From Flavobacteriaceae bacterium (GTDB lineage Bacteria > Bacteroidota > Bacteroidia > Flavobacteriales > Flavobacteriaceae), in assembly GCA_015494075.1 (NCBI GenBank), contig WGBX01000016.1, positions 1 to 52,774 of the forward strand: DNA of 52,774 nucleotides, read 5' to 3'. The notes beneath the pieces were generated by a model that worked only from the letters and a program-made list of their open reading frames with translations, was not told where the DNA came from and ran no database searches. How positions within the stretch are numbered: position 1 is the stretch's first letter; each line of letters opens with the position of its first letter. Shown here in pieces: positions 28,871-38,148 of the stretch. A program made the position numbers and the translations under genes.

Positions 28871-29194
28871 TTATGCACTTTTGGGAGGCGCTCTCAATAC
28901 AAACGTACGAAGGCTAAAGATATAAGGCTTTTGAGGTAATAAACTGTTTTTTTTAACCGAAGATTTTAGCTCTAAGGTTTGAAAAAAAAACACATTATAA
29001 ACTGAATGAAATTGAAAATGTTTGTGCAATGGCGCACATGAATTATCATAAACTGAATGAATAGTATCTGCGTTTTGATGATACAAAACACCATGACTAT
29101 TGTTAAAAGTATGTTCTAATTGCCAAAATGGCGGCACTATTAATACAAACAAAAGTAAACGTGTCAGAATAATATGTTTAGTTTTGTGTGCCAT
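28871..29194 (-). CDS. Small hypothetical membrane-anchored/exported protein with His/Cys-containing ectodomain
   Basis: MAHKTKHIILTRLLLFVLIVPPFWQ hydrophobic N-terminus; CAPLHKHFQFH; ends FVLRAPPKSA; refined start. Confidence 0.5.
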   Translation of the reverse strand: MAHKTKHIILTRLLLFVLIVPPFWQLEHTFNNSHGVLYHQNADTIHSVYDNSCAPLHKHFQFHSVYNVFFFQTLELKSSVKKNSLLPQKPYIFSLRTFVLRAPPKSA

Positions 29195-29231
29195 AGAATT
29201 TATAAGAACAAAATTACAAATAAAATCAAAA

Positions 29232-29254
29232 GCAGCCACCTAAAAGGTGACTGC
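29232..29254 (-). terminator. Terminator downstream of the HPF-like gene
   Basis: GCAGcCACC-TAAAA-GGTGaCTGC followed on the minus strand by a T-rich stretch. Confidence 0.6.
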
Positions 29255-29276
29255 CGAAATACTGTTTAATAAAAAT

Positions 29277-29612
29277 TTAACGTCTGTTTTTCCGTTTATA
29301 TTCATAATCTTTTCTTTCGAGCTCATACTGCCGTTTGACGGCTTTTTTAAATTCATTAAATAAGCTACGAAGTGCTTTTAACACATCTTTGTTTTCTTCT
29401 GCAATAAGGATTTTTTTACTTTTCAAATCAATAGAAGCACTTACCGTATAAGTTTTTGCTGACTTATTAATTATAACTTCTAATGTTAAATCTTTGTCAT
29501 ACTTCTTAAATAAATTTTGATAAAAATCCAGTTTCTCTTGACAGATTTCCTCAGCTTCATTACGGAAAGGCTCTTCAACCTCTTTTAAATTTTTAATAAT
29601 TAATTTTACCAT
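29277..29612 (-). CDS. Putative ribosome hibernation promoting factor/RaiA-like protein
   Basis: beta-alpha-beta-beta-beta-alpha pattern ...EEPFRNEAEEICQEKLDFYQNLFKKYD...YTVSASIDLKSKKILIAEENKDVLKALRSLFNEFKKAVKRQYE; very basic C-terminus. Confidence 0.6.
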   Translation of the reverse strand: MVKLIIKNLKEVEEPFRNEAEEICQEKLDFYQNLFKKYDKDLTLEVIINKSAKTYTVSASIDLKSKKILIAEENKDVLKALRSLFNEFKKAVKRQYELERKDYEYKRKNRR

Positions 29613-29615
29613 GTT

Positions 29616-30182
29616 TTATCCTTTAAATGCTTTATCTAATTTTTTCAATTCTAAACCGAAAGAAATTGACATTAAGCCTGTTAAGAATGCAGCAAAACTG
29701 ACTAGATATACTGCACTAAACATACCAATAATCGGATTTAAAATTATTATAAAAGCAGCAATTAAAACAAAGATACCTCCTAATAAAGTCCAGCCCCAAT
29801 TTTTCATTCCCATATCTTTCATTACAAAGGCAAAACTAATGCGTGAAATACCGATAAAAGTAAACCAAAATCCTAGATATAAGACTAAAGCTCTTGCTGC
29901 TAAGGCCGGTTGAAATAAAAGATAAGCACCTAAGGCCATTTCAATTAACCCAAACATTAAATACCAAAGCCAGCCTTTAAATGATGATCTGTTTCTTATT
30001 GCAAAAACAAAGTTTAAACCACCATAAACGAATAAACCCCATCCGAATAATATAGCTAAGCCTGCGAATGAGGCGATAGGGAAAAAGATCATTAATAGTG
30101 CACCTATTATTAATAATGAACCTGTCAATACAGGCATCCACCAATGTTTTACATTTGCTTGTAATTTGTAAATTGCTTCCAT
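29616..30182 (-). CDS. HdeD family acid-resistance-like membrane protein
   Basis: Six-TM pattern, WWMPVLTGSLLIIGALLMIFFP, LYLGFWFTFIGISRISFAF. Confidence 0.85.
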   Translation of the reverse strand: MEAIYKLQANVKHWWMPVLTGSLLIIGALLMIFFPIASFAGLAILFGWGLFVYGGLNFVFAIRNRSSFKGWLWYLMFGLIEMALGAYLLFQPALAARALVLYLGFWFTFIGISRISFAFVMKDMGMKNWGWTLLGGIFVLIAAFIIILNPIIGMFSAVYLVSFAAFLTGLMSISFGLELKKLDKAFKG

Positions 30183-30230
30183 AATTTTTGTTTTTAGTTT
30201 TTAGTTATTAATTATATCTGTGTTTTAGTT

Positions 30231-30313
30231 TGCAACAAATATTCCAAAACTATAAAACAGTCATTATGTCCCTTTAAGCTGTCCTTTTGACGTTAAAACC
30301 AGCAATTTGACAT
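30231..30313 (-). promoter_or_regulatory. Candidate sigma-54 promoter with upstream activator half-sites before hdeD-hpf
   Basis: Minus strand TTGGAATATTTGTTGCAA has GG-N10-GC spacing; upstream ATGTC (30266-30270), TGTCC (30080-series: 30280-30284), TGACG (30288-30292), GACAT (30309-30313) on the plus strand. Confidence 0.55.
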
Positions 30314-30317
30314 AAAA

Positions 30318-30339
30318 AAAGCCGGCCATAGCCGACTTT
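30318..30339 (-). terminator. Terminator downstream of murF
   Basis: AAAGcCGGC-CATA-GCCGaCTTT followed on the minus strand by T7. Confidence 0.75.
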
Positions 30340-30357
30340 ATATAAAGAATATATGTC

Positions 30358-31638
30358 TTATTGTTTAGAAAGTATTTTTTCTAAAGCCATACCCCGTGAT
30401 CCTTTGATAAGTAGAGTTGTGTCTCTTAAATTCTCTAATATATTTTGATTAATAAAATCTTGTGTGGTCTCAAATTTAGGGAAATCTGTTTTAGTTTTAG
30501 CAAAATTAGATCCAATTAAATAAGCTTCAATTCCCATTTTTTTTACCAAATCGGCAATAGCTTGATGTTCTTTTGCCGCAGCTTCTCCCAATTCAAACAT
30601 ATCGCCTAAAATAGCCATTTTTTTTGATCCGGTCATTTGATGTAAACTTTCTAATGCAACCTTCATACTCGTCGGGTTGGCATTATAAGCATCCAAAATG
30701 ATAAGATTCCCATTTTGTTCTATTATTTCAGAACGCATATCTTTAGGAACAAAATTTTCTAATGCTACTTTAATCTCATTATCAGATAAGCCAAAATATT
30801 TGCCTACAGTAATAGCGTATCCAATATTTGAAAGGTTATATTTACCATTTAATTTGGTTTGGATATCTGTATTATTTAAACGTATTTTTAAAGGGCCTGT
30901 ACCTGAAATATCCTTTAATTGGACAGTAGCTTCCGGATAATTTAGGTAACTAAATCCAACTATTTGTGCCGCTTCTGCTGCTTTTATAATTTCGGGGGCG
31001 TCAAAATTGACAAAAAGCACGCCGCCTTTTTGACGGACATGGTCAAAAAGTGCTTTTTTTTCTTTCAACACACCATCTTTATTTTTAAATGAAGCTAAGT
31101 GCGCTTTGCCTATACCGGTAATAATACCAAAATCAGGATCAGCAATTTTTGCTAAGGTTTCTATTTCTCCAAAATTATTAGACCCCATTTCAATTATTGC
31201 CACATCAGTATCTTCGGGGATTTCCAATAAACTCAAAGGTACTCCAATATGATTATTTAGGTTTTTAAATGTCGCTGCTGTATTATATTTTTGAGCTAAA
31301 ACCGCATTAACCAACTCTTTGGTTGTAGTTTTGCCGTTACTTCCGGTGATACCAATAGTTGGCATTCCAACATAATGCCTATGAAAATTTCCAAAATCTT
31401 GTAATGCCTTTAATGTGTTTTCAACAAGAAAATACCTTTTATTTTTCAATTTGGGATTGTCAACCACTGCAATATGTGCTCCTTTATCTAAGGCTTCTTT
31501 GGCAAAATTGTTACCATCAAATTTCTTACCTTTTAAAGCCCAAAAAATATCCCCTTCTTGCACAGTTTTACTATTATGAGTGATTTTCGGGTGTGTTAGA
31601 AAAATTTCATGTAATTCTTTAAGTTCTTTCTCTGTCAT
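30358..31638 (-). CDS. murF: UDP-N-acetylmuramoyl-tripeptide--D-alanyl-D-alanine ligase
   Basis: [49 protein letters not shown]. Confidence 0.95.
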   Translation of the reverse strand: MTEKELKELHEIFLTHPKITHNSKTVQEGDIFWALKGKKFDGNNFAKEALDKGAHIAVVDNPKLKNKRYFLVENTLKALQDFGNFHRHYVGMPTIGITGSNGKTTTKELVNAVLAQKYNTAATFKNLNNHIGVPLSLLEIPEDTDVAIIEMGSNNFGEIETLAKIADPDFGIITGIGKAHLASFKNKDGVLKEKKALFDHVRQKGGVLFVNFDAPEIIKAAEAAQIVGFSYLNYPEATVQLKDISGTGPLKIRLNNTDIQTKLNGKYNLSNIGYAITVGKYFGLSDNEIKVALENFVPKDMRSEIIEQNGNLIILDAYNANPTSMKVALESLHQMTGSKKMAILGDMFELGEAAAKEHQAIADLVKKMGIEAYLIGSNFAKTKTDFPKFETTQDFINQNILENLRDTTLLIKGSRGMALEKILSKQ

Positions 31639-32635
31639 ATTTTTTTATATATTTTTCAATTTTTTGTACCATTTCTGTATTTCCGACATAAAAAGGCACG
31701 CGTTGGTGCAAAGTTTCCGGACTTAATGTCATAATACGTTGATGTCCGTTTGAGGCTTTCCCTCCGGCTTGCTCTGCCAAAAATGCTATTGGATTACATT
31801 CATATAGTAAGCGTAATTTACCATCAGGATAACGACTTGAATTAGGATATAAATAGACACCGCCTTTTATCATATTACGATGAAAATCTGATACTAATGA
31901 TCCTATATATCGCGATGTGTAAGGACGATCAGCTTCTTCTTCTTGGCAATATTTGATAAATTTTTTAATGCCTTTTGGAAAATGTCGATAATTTCCTTCA
32001 TTAATAGAATAAATTCTACCTTTTTTTGGAAAATGCATGTCAGGATGCGAGAGGTAAAAAACACCCAATGCCGGATTAAGCGTAAAACCATTTACACCAT
32101 GACCAGTGGTGTAAACAAGCATAGTAGAAGTTCCGTAAATTACATAGCCTGCTGCTATTTGATTAACGCCGGGCTGTAAAAAATCATTCTTAGTTACGGG
32201 TTGTCCCACCGGACTTATACGTCTGTAAATTGAAAAAATGGTACCAACCGATACATTGACATCAATATTTGAAGAGCCATCAAGAGGGTCCATCAATACA
32301 ATATATTTGTTATTATTTCCTTGGTCTTTACCAACTATATTAATATAAGAGTCTTCCTCTTCAGATGCAATACCACAAACAATTTCACGATTGACCAAAG
32401 CTTGAATAAAGACTTTATTGGCAAAAACATCAAGTTTTTGTTGTTGCTCTCCTTGAATATTTTCATTTTCAGCTGCACCAATAATATCTACTAAGCCGGC
32501 TTTATTTACTTCATGATTCACAACTTTGGCTGCCAATCTGATGGAATTAAGCAAACTACTTAATTCTCCTGTTGAATATGGAAAATGCGTTTGCCTGTCA
32601 ATAATAAATTCACCTAAGGTGATATGTTGTTTCAT
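31619..32635 (-). CDS. fbp: Class 1 fructose-1,6-bisphosphatase
   Basis: [66 protein letters not shown]. Confidence 0.96.
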   Translation of the reverse strand: MKQHITLGEFIIDRQTHFPYSTGELSSLLNSIRLAAKVVNHEVNKAGLVDIIGAAENENIQGEQQQKLDVFANKVFIQALVNREIVCGIASEEEDSYINIVGKDQGNNNKYIVLMDPLDGSSNIDVNVSVGTIFSIYRRISPVGQPVTKNDFLQPGVNQIAAGYVIYGTSTMLVYTTGHGVNGFTLNPALGVFYLSHPDMHFPKKGRIYSINEGNYRHFPKGIKKFIKYCQEEEADRPYTSRYIGSLVSDFHRNMIKGGVYLYPNSSRYPDGKLRLLYECNPIAFLAEQAGGKASNGHQRIMTLSPETLHQRVPFYVGNTEMVQKIEKYIKKYDRERT

Positions 32636-32647
32636 GAGAAATGATAT

Positions 32648-35098
32648 TTAAAAATGTGTCACAATCTGAAATTTTAAATTACGCCCCGGGGCACTTATTG
32701 CTGAAGCAAATTCTTTATAATGAATATCAAAAATATTTTCTACCGCTACATCTACTGAAAAGTTTTTATTAAAATGATAAGTTCCATACCAATTAAATAT
32801 TTGCCATTTAGGAAAGCCTAAATATTCACCGGTTACAGGATCAATCGGTGATTCTTCAATATTATCAACGCCTCCTATTATATCATAAGTATCAAGTGAT
32901 TTTTCCAACATGAACCGATATTGTAATGCAGTTTCAAAATTGACATATTTGTAAGTTAACTTTGTATTACCATACACCGGTGGAATAGAAGGCAATGGAC
33001 GTTGCTGATCAAGCATGCGGCCATGTGTATAAAAAACTCCGCCTGACAAACTCCAATTATGAGTTAATTTACCATCAAAACTTATTGAGCCGCCATATAT
33101 TTCAGCATCTCCTAAATTAACATTTGCATAAGTATCAACCCATTCTCCATCATATAGAATTTGCGTTTGTCCGGGTTGCAATTCAAATTTATCGCGAGCG
33201 ATGTAATCATATAAATAGGAATAAAAAAATCCTGCCGATATACTAAATTTATGACGGTTAAAATAACGGGTAATAGCTGTTTCACCGTTATAAGCATATT
33301 CAGGATCAAGAAAAACATTGGGGACCACAACTTTGCCGTTTTTTTCTCTAATCTTACCAATATCATCGACATTAGGCGAACGAAAACCGGAAGACAATAA
33401 GAAGTTGAATTTCCAATTTTCAGGTGTAAAAATATAGCTTACATCTCCGGTAAAAGCAAAGTTTGCCAATTCATTGACATTATAAGGTAGTGTAATGAAT
33501 GTGTTATCCTCCCAGATTACACTTACATAAGTTTGTGTAAATCTAAGTCCGGCATTAAAACTGGATTTTTTATTGAGAATATATTTATAATTGGCATACG
33601 CTGCCAAACTGGAATAGTGACTTCCGCCATCCGGATAGCGAGTTGGTACCGGTGGTCCGTCTGTATATCCGACAATATCATGTCCATCTACCTGCAAAAT
33701 TTTACTATAGGCATTAGATTTTACCTCGTTATATGTGGCTTCCAGTCCGTAAGAAAAAATCTTTGAAGCAGTAAATTTGGTATTAAAATCGGCATTTAAA
33801 GAATAAACCTTGACATTTTCTTCCTGATAATTTCGAGTAAAGCTTCCAAATTTACGATAAATACGGCTTTCATCCCAATCTTGATAAGCTAAAACAATAT
33901 TTGCTTTTTTAAGCCATTTGGTATCGAAATTTAATCTTAATTGTGGTGAAATAAGTAATCGCTTAGCAGGCCCATATCGCCATTCAGCATATTTTAAAGT
34001 CCCATCTTTGGTCTCTGTAAGTTTATCAAAACGGTTGACATCTGAGGTCAGATTTAATTGAGTTTCAAAAATAAATTCATTATCATTTCCAAAAGCATAA
34101 ACGGTTTTTTGAAAAAAATCTTGCTGTGAAAAGGCTGTGTTTGGCTGAATAGATTTATCGGTATTTTCAACTGGTTCTGCGTCAAAATATGTTTCAGTAT
34201 TAGTAGAATAGAAATCAATGATGCCCCAATCAGAATAGCCATGCTGACGGTTAGTACCCATACGTATATTACCAAAATCACTATATGAAAAGGCTAAAGT
34301 ACTAGCCCATTTTCTAAAACTTAAATCGGTATTAAAGTGAAAAGATGTTTCATCGGTTGCAGAAGCATACCTTGCTATTGCACCACCTGAAATAGATTCA
34401 TAATTATTTATTATAGGTGTTTTGGTATAAAAATTAATCACCCCTCCTAAGGCGTCCGAACCGTAGATTGCAGAAGGCCCATAAATGATTTCTGTACGGT
34501 CAAGAATAAGAGGATTGATACTAATAGCCGTATGCAAATGGCCTGTACGAGAAATAGCATTATTCAAACGTATACCATCCATGACTAAAAGGACACGGTT
34601 GGCTTCCAAGCCTCTTATAATAGGACTCCCCGCACCTCCTTGTGTTTTTTGCACAACTATATTTCCGGCCGATTCTAATAAATCGGCAGTTGTTGCAGGT
34701 TGTATTTTTAATGTTTCATTATAATCTATTACTTTTACTTGTTTGGCTATTGATTTTTTTGAACTTTTCGTTCTTGATACAGATAAAATAACATTATCGA
34801 GTTTCTGATATTTTTTTATTAATTCGACTGTGAAGTTGTTCTTAATAATTTCTGCCTTAGTTACTTCATAAGGTTCATAAAGCGGGTGCTCAAATATTAT
34901 AGTATCTTTTTTCTTAAAATTTCTAATATTAACAATACCATTGTCATTGGTATGAAATATATATACATCATCGGTACTCAAGACGGTAACATTAGTAATT
35001 GGAAAACTATTTTCCATATCAATTACAACAATATCTTGGGCTTTGAGTGTTGAAATAAATAAGAATATCGCTATATAAAAAAGTAATTTTCTTTTCAT
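32648..35098 (-). CDS. TonB-dependent receptor
   Basis: Signal peptide; plug SPIIRGLEANRVLLVMDGIRLNNAI, GPSAIYGSDALGGVI; C-terminal VAVENIFDIHYKEFASAISAPGRNLKFQIVTHF. Confidence 0.93.
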   Translation of the reverse strand: MKRKLLFYIAIFLFISTLKAQDIVVIDMENSFPITNVTVLSTDDVYIFHTNDNGIVNIRNFKKKDTIIFEHPLYEPYEVTKAEIIKNNFTVELIKKYQKLDNVILSVSRTKSSKKSIAKQVKVIDYNETLKIQPATTADLLESAGNIVVQKTQGGAGSPIIRGLEANRVLLVMDGIRLNNAISRTGHLHTAISINPLILDRTEIIYGPSAIYGSDALGGVINFYTKTPIINNYESISGGAIARYASATDETSFHFNTDLSFRKWASTLAFSYSDFGNIRMGTNRQHGYSDWGIIDFYSTNTETYFDAEPVENTDKSIQPNTAFSQQDFFQKTVYAFGNDNEFIFETQLNLTSDVNRFDKLTETKDGTLKYAEWRYGPAKRLLISPQLRLNFDTKWLKKANIVLAYQDWDESRIYRKFGSFTRNYQEENVKVYSLNADFNTKFTASKIFSYGLEATYNEVKSNAYSKILQVDGHDIVGYTDGPPVPTRYPDGGSHYSSLAAYANYKYILNKKSSFNAGLRFTQTYVSVIWEDNTFITLPYNVNELANFAFTGDVSYIFTPENWKFNFLLSSGFRSPNVDDIGKIREKNGKVVVPNVFLDPEYAYNGETAITRYFNRHKFSISAGFFYSYLYDYIARDKFELQPGQTQILYDGEWVDTYANVNLGDAEIYGGSISFDGKLTHNWSLSGGVFYTHGRMLDQQRPLPSIPPVYGNTKLTYKYVNFETALQYRFMLEKSLDTYDIIGGVDNIEESPIDPVTGEYLGFPKWQIFNWYGTYHFNKNFSVDVAVENIFDIHYKEFASAISAPGRNLKFQIVTHF

Positions 35099-35129
35099 GG
35101 TAAGTTAAATTGAGACAAATTTAGATAAA

Positions 35130-35843
35130 TTATTCATAAATTTGGTTAAGGATTGTCAATGATTTCGGTATTTTAAATTGTGCAATATGTAAAACATAAT
35201 ACTGCATAAGAATATCTATAAGTTTTTTTCGTTGGCCTTGTTCTAATTTAATTTTTTTTGCAGCAAAAATCATACCCGAAACATATTTAAATAAAGATGT
35301 TTCGGGCTTGTTTAGATAAGGGCCCAAAGGCATATGATTTGTAAAGCAACCATCAACCAAATCAAAATAATCGCCATTAGTATCCAAATCCGGAGAAAAA
35401 CCAAGTTTTTCCGTTAGCTCAAACAAAAATTCAAGATGGAAATTTGCTGAAAAATGCTGCTGATCTAAAATGATAAATTTTGCCTTGATAAAATTGAACA
35501 ATGCAATATCTGCTTGCTCATTTTTGAGGCTTTCTAAAAGCACTTCTCGCAAAAATGTAGAAACATTGAGTTTGTCAAAATCAAAATTTAAGTTTTTGTA
35601 GTGGTAAATTAAACCGGCATCTTTAAGATATGCCAATCCTCCTGTATTTTTATGATGAAATTGGATTTCAATTATGGCATTAGGTTGAAAAAGGGCTTTT
35701 TTTTGTCGGGCTTTGTTCCCTTTAAAATAACCTTTGATAAAAAAAGAAATAAAACCGGTTTGAGCTGTGTAGGTTTTAAGGATAGCATCAGTATCATTAT
35801 ATTTGATTACTGCCAAAACTATGGCCTCAGTACTGATTATCAT
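35130..35843 (-). CDS. recO: DNA repair protein RecO
   Basis: STEAIVLAVIKYNDTDAILKTYTAQTGFISFFIKG; typical length; TAATG overlap with porZ-like gene. Confidence 0.9.
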   Translation of the reverse strand: MIISTEAIVLAVIKYNDTDAILKTYTAQTGFISFFIKGYFKGNKARQKKALFQPNAIIEIQFHHKNTGGLAYLKDAGLIYHYKNLNFDFDKLNVSTFLREVLLESLKNEQADIALFNFIKAKFIILDQQHFSANFHLEFLFELTEKLGFSPDLDTNGDYFDLVDGCFTNHMPLGPYLNKPETSLFKYVSGMIFAAKKIKLEQGQRKKLIDILMQYYVLHIAQFKIPKSLTILNQIYE

Positions 35844-38086
35844 TATTTTATCACTAGAATTTTAGTTGTTTGAGTTTGGCTGCCATCTTCATTCGTAATT
35901 AAAGCTATATAGACACCACTCGCAATTTTATATCTTCCAAAGGCTGTCAAATCCCATTGCATACTGCCGCCTTTGGCTGTACTTTCATAAACCAAATTTC
36001 CGGCGACATCTACAATTTTGACATTGACACCCTCAATAAGTCCTCGTATCGTAACAAAGTTATGCTTTTTTAAATTTACCGGATTAGGGAAGGCATAAAC
36101 ATCATTCAAATTTGGAGCACTATCTGTTGCCAAACCTTTAAAAGCCGTTAAACCATTTAACGTTGCAAAATACACCAAACCTTGTGTGCCGTCAATTGCA
36201 ATATCATAGACATCATTATCAGGTAAAGGCGAATTTTCTTTGGTAAAATGATAAATCGTTTGTGTACCGTCTTCATTAAAATAATAAACGCCACTTCCTA
36301 AGGTTGCAATCCATTTATTATTTGCACCATCTACTTTTATTTTAGTAATATTCTGACCTTCCATTAAAAGTTGCACAGCATCTTCATATACTATTTTTAT
36401 GGGTTTAAATTCCAAATCGGTTCGGGTAAATAATTCTTCTGGCTGATTTAAAATTCTTAAACCTTCTCTATTTCCCACCCACAAAACTCCGTTTTTATCC
36501 AAATCCATAGTTTCTATTTGCGGATAAGCAGTCGTTTGCAGACCATTGGTTAAATAAACCTTTGATTGTGTTTGAGGGTTATATCCCAATAGACCGAAAT
36601 ACTCTGTCCCCATATAAATATGACCTTCTTGATCAGCCAATATAGTACTGGTACCGTGATATACATCAAAACTATATAAAATAGAGGACAAATCAACCGA
36701 TTCCCAAGTATCATCAGGTTTTAACTTGGCTAATGCAGGTGTTACAACATGGCTTACCCATAAATTATTTTGCGTATCAAAATCCATAGCAAAAACCCGA
36801 ACACCATCATTTAAAAACATGCTTAAAGGGCTATTATTTTGATTAAATATTTTATCAACTTGATTATCTTTAATGCGTATTAAACCATTTTTTGGAGAAG
36901 AAAAATACACAATGGACGGATTTGACGGGCTTATTTTCACAAAACTGATATCACTTATTTGAAAATCTTCATAAGGAATATTAATCCATTTATTCTGTTG
37001 ATATGAACTCAGCCCACCTCTAAAAAGTGGATAAGGATTGAATGCATTACGATCGCCATAGGCCATCCACAATATATGATCTGCGGCATCTATGGTAAAT
37101 ACATGATTACTCAAAGGACTGTCAGGGTGAATAAATTCAGTTGTAAAAGAAGTTAAATCATAATTTATTAAGCCATGCTTTGTACTGGCTACCAATAAAT
37201 TATTACCGTTATCAACAGCTTCAAAAAATTGTTCGCCAGGCAAATTTACAGTATCAAAAGAAGCAATAATTATAAAATTTTTATCAATCAACTTTACAGT
37301 TTCAGGGAAACAAGCACTTATAAATTGTCCTGTTTTAATACCTGTTATAGCTATATCAAAATGAATAAGATTTTGAATTGATTGAGGAGAAATCAGTGCA
37401 ATATCTTTATGTCGCACGCCCAACAATTTTCCGTCAAAAATAGCTAAATCTTGCCAAGCTGCTGTGTCTCTTTGCAGCCAAACTGCCGGATCTATCAAAT
37501 TGGCATTCAAATCAGCTTCAAACAAACCTTGATCAGTAGCGGCATAAATTTTATCTTGAAAAACAAGAACAGCATTTACATTGAGCAGATCTGCCGAGTT
37601 TTGTATATAATAAGTGTCGCCAAATTCATTAGCAGCCAAATTATATACCGAAACACCATAGCCTGTTGCCATATACAGCAAGTCATCTTTTTCAAAAACT
37701 TGATTTACAATTTTATTTTGTTGCGGAATAAATGCATTATAAGACAATTCGGGTGAACGAAAAACTTTTTGTTGGGCATCTAATATTTCTATTAAACCAC
37801 CGGTATGGAATACCCATAATTTTTGCAGACTTTCGTCATAATAAAAATTATTAATTTCTTCTCCTGTCAGGCCTTGAATACTTGATATCTTTTCTATTTC
37901 ACCTGATGTTGGATAGTAGACAAAAAAAGCATTTTCAGATTGTGCATATATCTTATTCTGAGTGATTTGAATATGTTGCACTTTTAAATATGAAAACAAG
38001 TCAAGCCAAGCTTTACTTTGCCCATACAAAAAACTTGAATAGGATAAAAGTGTAACAAAAAAAACCGTTAAAGACTTCAAATACAT
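35843..38086 (-). CDS. porZ: PorZ-like T9SS protein (two-component-regulator-type beta-propellers plus T9SS C-terminal domain)
   Basis: Repeated LWVGNREGLRIL / IYMGTEYFGLLGYNP propeller motifs, C-terminal AFPNPVNLKKHNFVTIRGL...GVYIALITNEDGSQTQTTKILVIK; refined start MYLKSLTVFF. Confidence 0.78.
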   Translation of the reverse strand: MYLKSLTVFFVTLLSYSSFLYGQSKAWLDLFSYLKVQHIQITQNKIYAQSENAFFVYYPTSGEIEKISSIQGLTGEEINNFYYDESLQKLWVFHTGGLIEILDAQQKVFRSPELSYNAFIPQQNKIVNQVFEKDDLLYMATGYGVSVYNLAANEFGDTYYIQNSADLLNVNAVLVFQDKIYAATDQGLFEADLNANLIDPAVWLQRDTAAWQDLAIFDGKLLGVRHKDIALISPQSIQNLIHFDIAITGIKTGQFISACFPETVKLIDKNFIIIASFDTVNLPGEQFFEAVDNGNNLLVASTKHGLINYDLTSFTTEFIHPDSPLSNHVFTIDAADHILWMAYGDRNAFNPYPLFRGGLSSYQQNKWINIPYEDFQISDISFVKISPSNPSIVYFSSPKNGLIRIKDNQVDKIFNQNNSPLSMFLNDGVRVFAMDFDTQNNLWVSHVVTPALAKLKPDDTWESVDLSSILYSFDVYHGTSTILADQEGHIYMGTEYFGLLGYNPQTQSKVYLTNGLQTTAYPQIETMDLDKNGVLWVGNREGLRILNQPEELFTRTDLEFKPIKIVYEDAVQLLMEGQNITKIKVDGANNKWIATLGSGVYYFNEDGTQTIYHFTKENSPLPDNDVYDIAIDGTQGLVYFATLNGLTAFKGLATDSAPNLNDVYAFPNPVNLKKHNFVTIRGLIEGVNVKIVDVAGNLVYESTAKGGSMQWDLTAFGRYKIASGVYIALITNEDGSQTQTTKILVIK

Positions 38087-38148
38087 TTTATTGAAAAGTT
38101 TAGAACTCAAATATAAACGAAAAATATCAATACTTCATATGCTCTATA

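Noticed and set aside
29611-29913. 100-aa plus-strand ORF over hdeD
   Set aside because: Antisense to HdeD; composition is that of reversed membrane-protein codons.
31903-32179. Same-strand and opposite-strand ORFs within fbp
   Set aside because: Out-of-frame shadows of a well-supported fbp gene.
37451-37756. 101-aa plus-strand ORF inside the porZ-like gene
   Set aside because: Antisense shadow; no signal peptide or domain.
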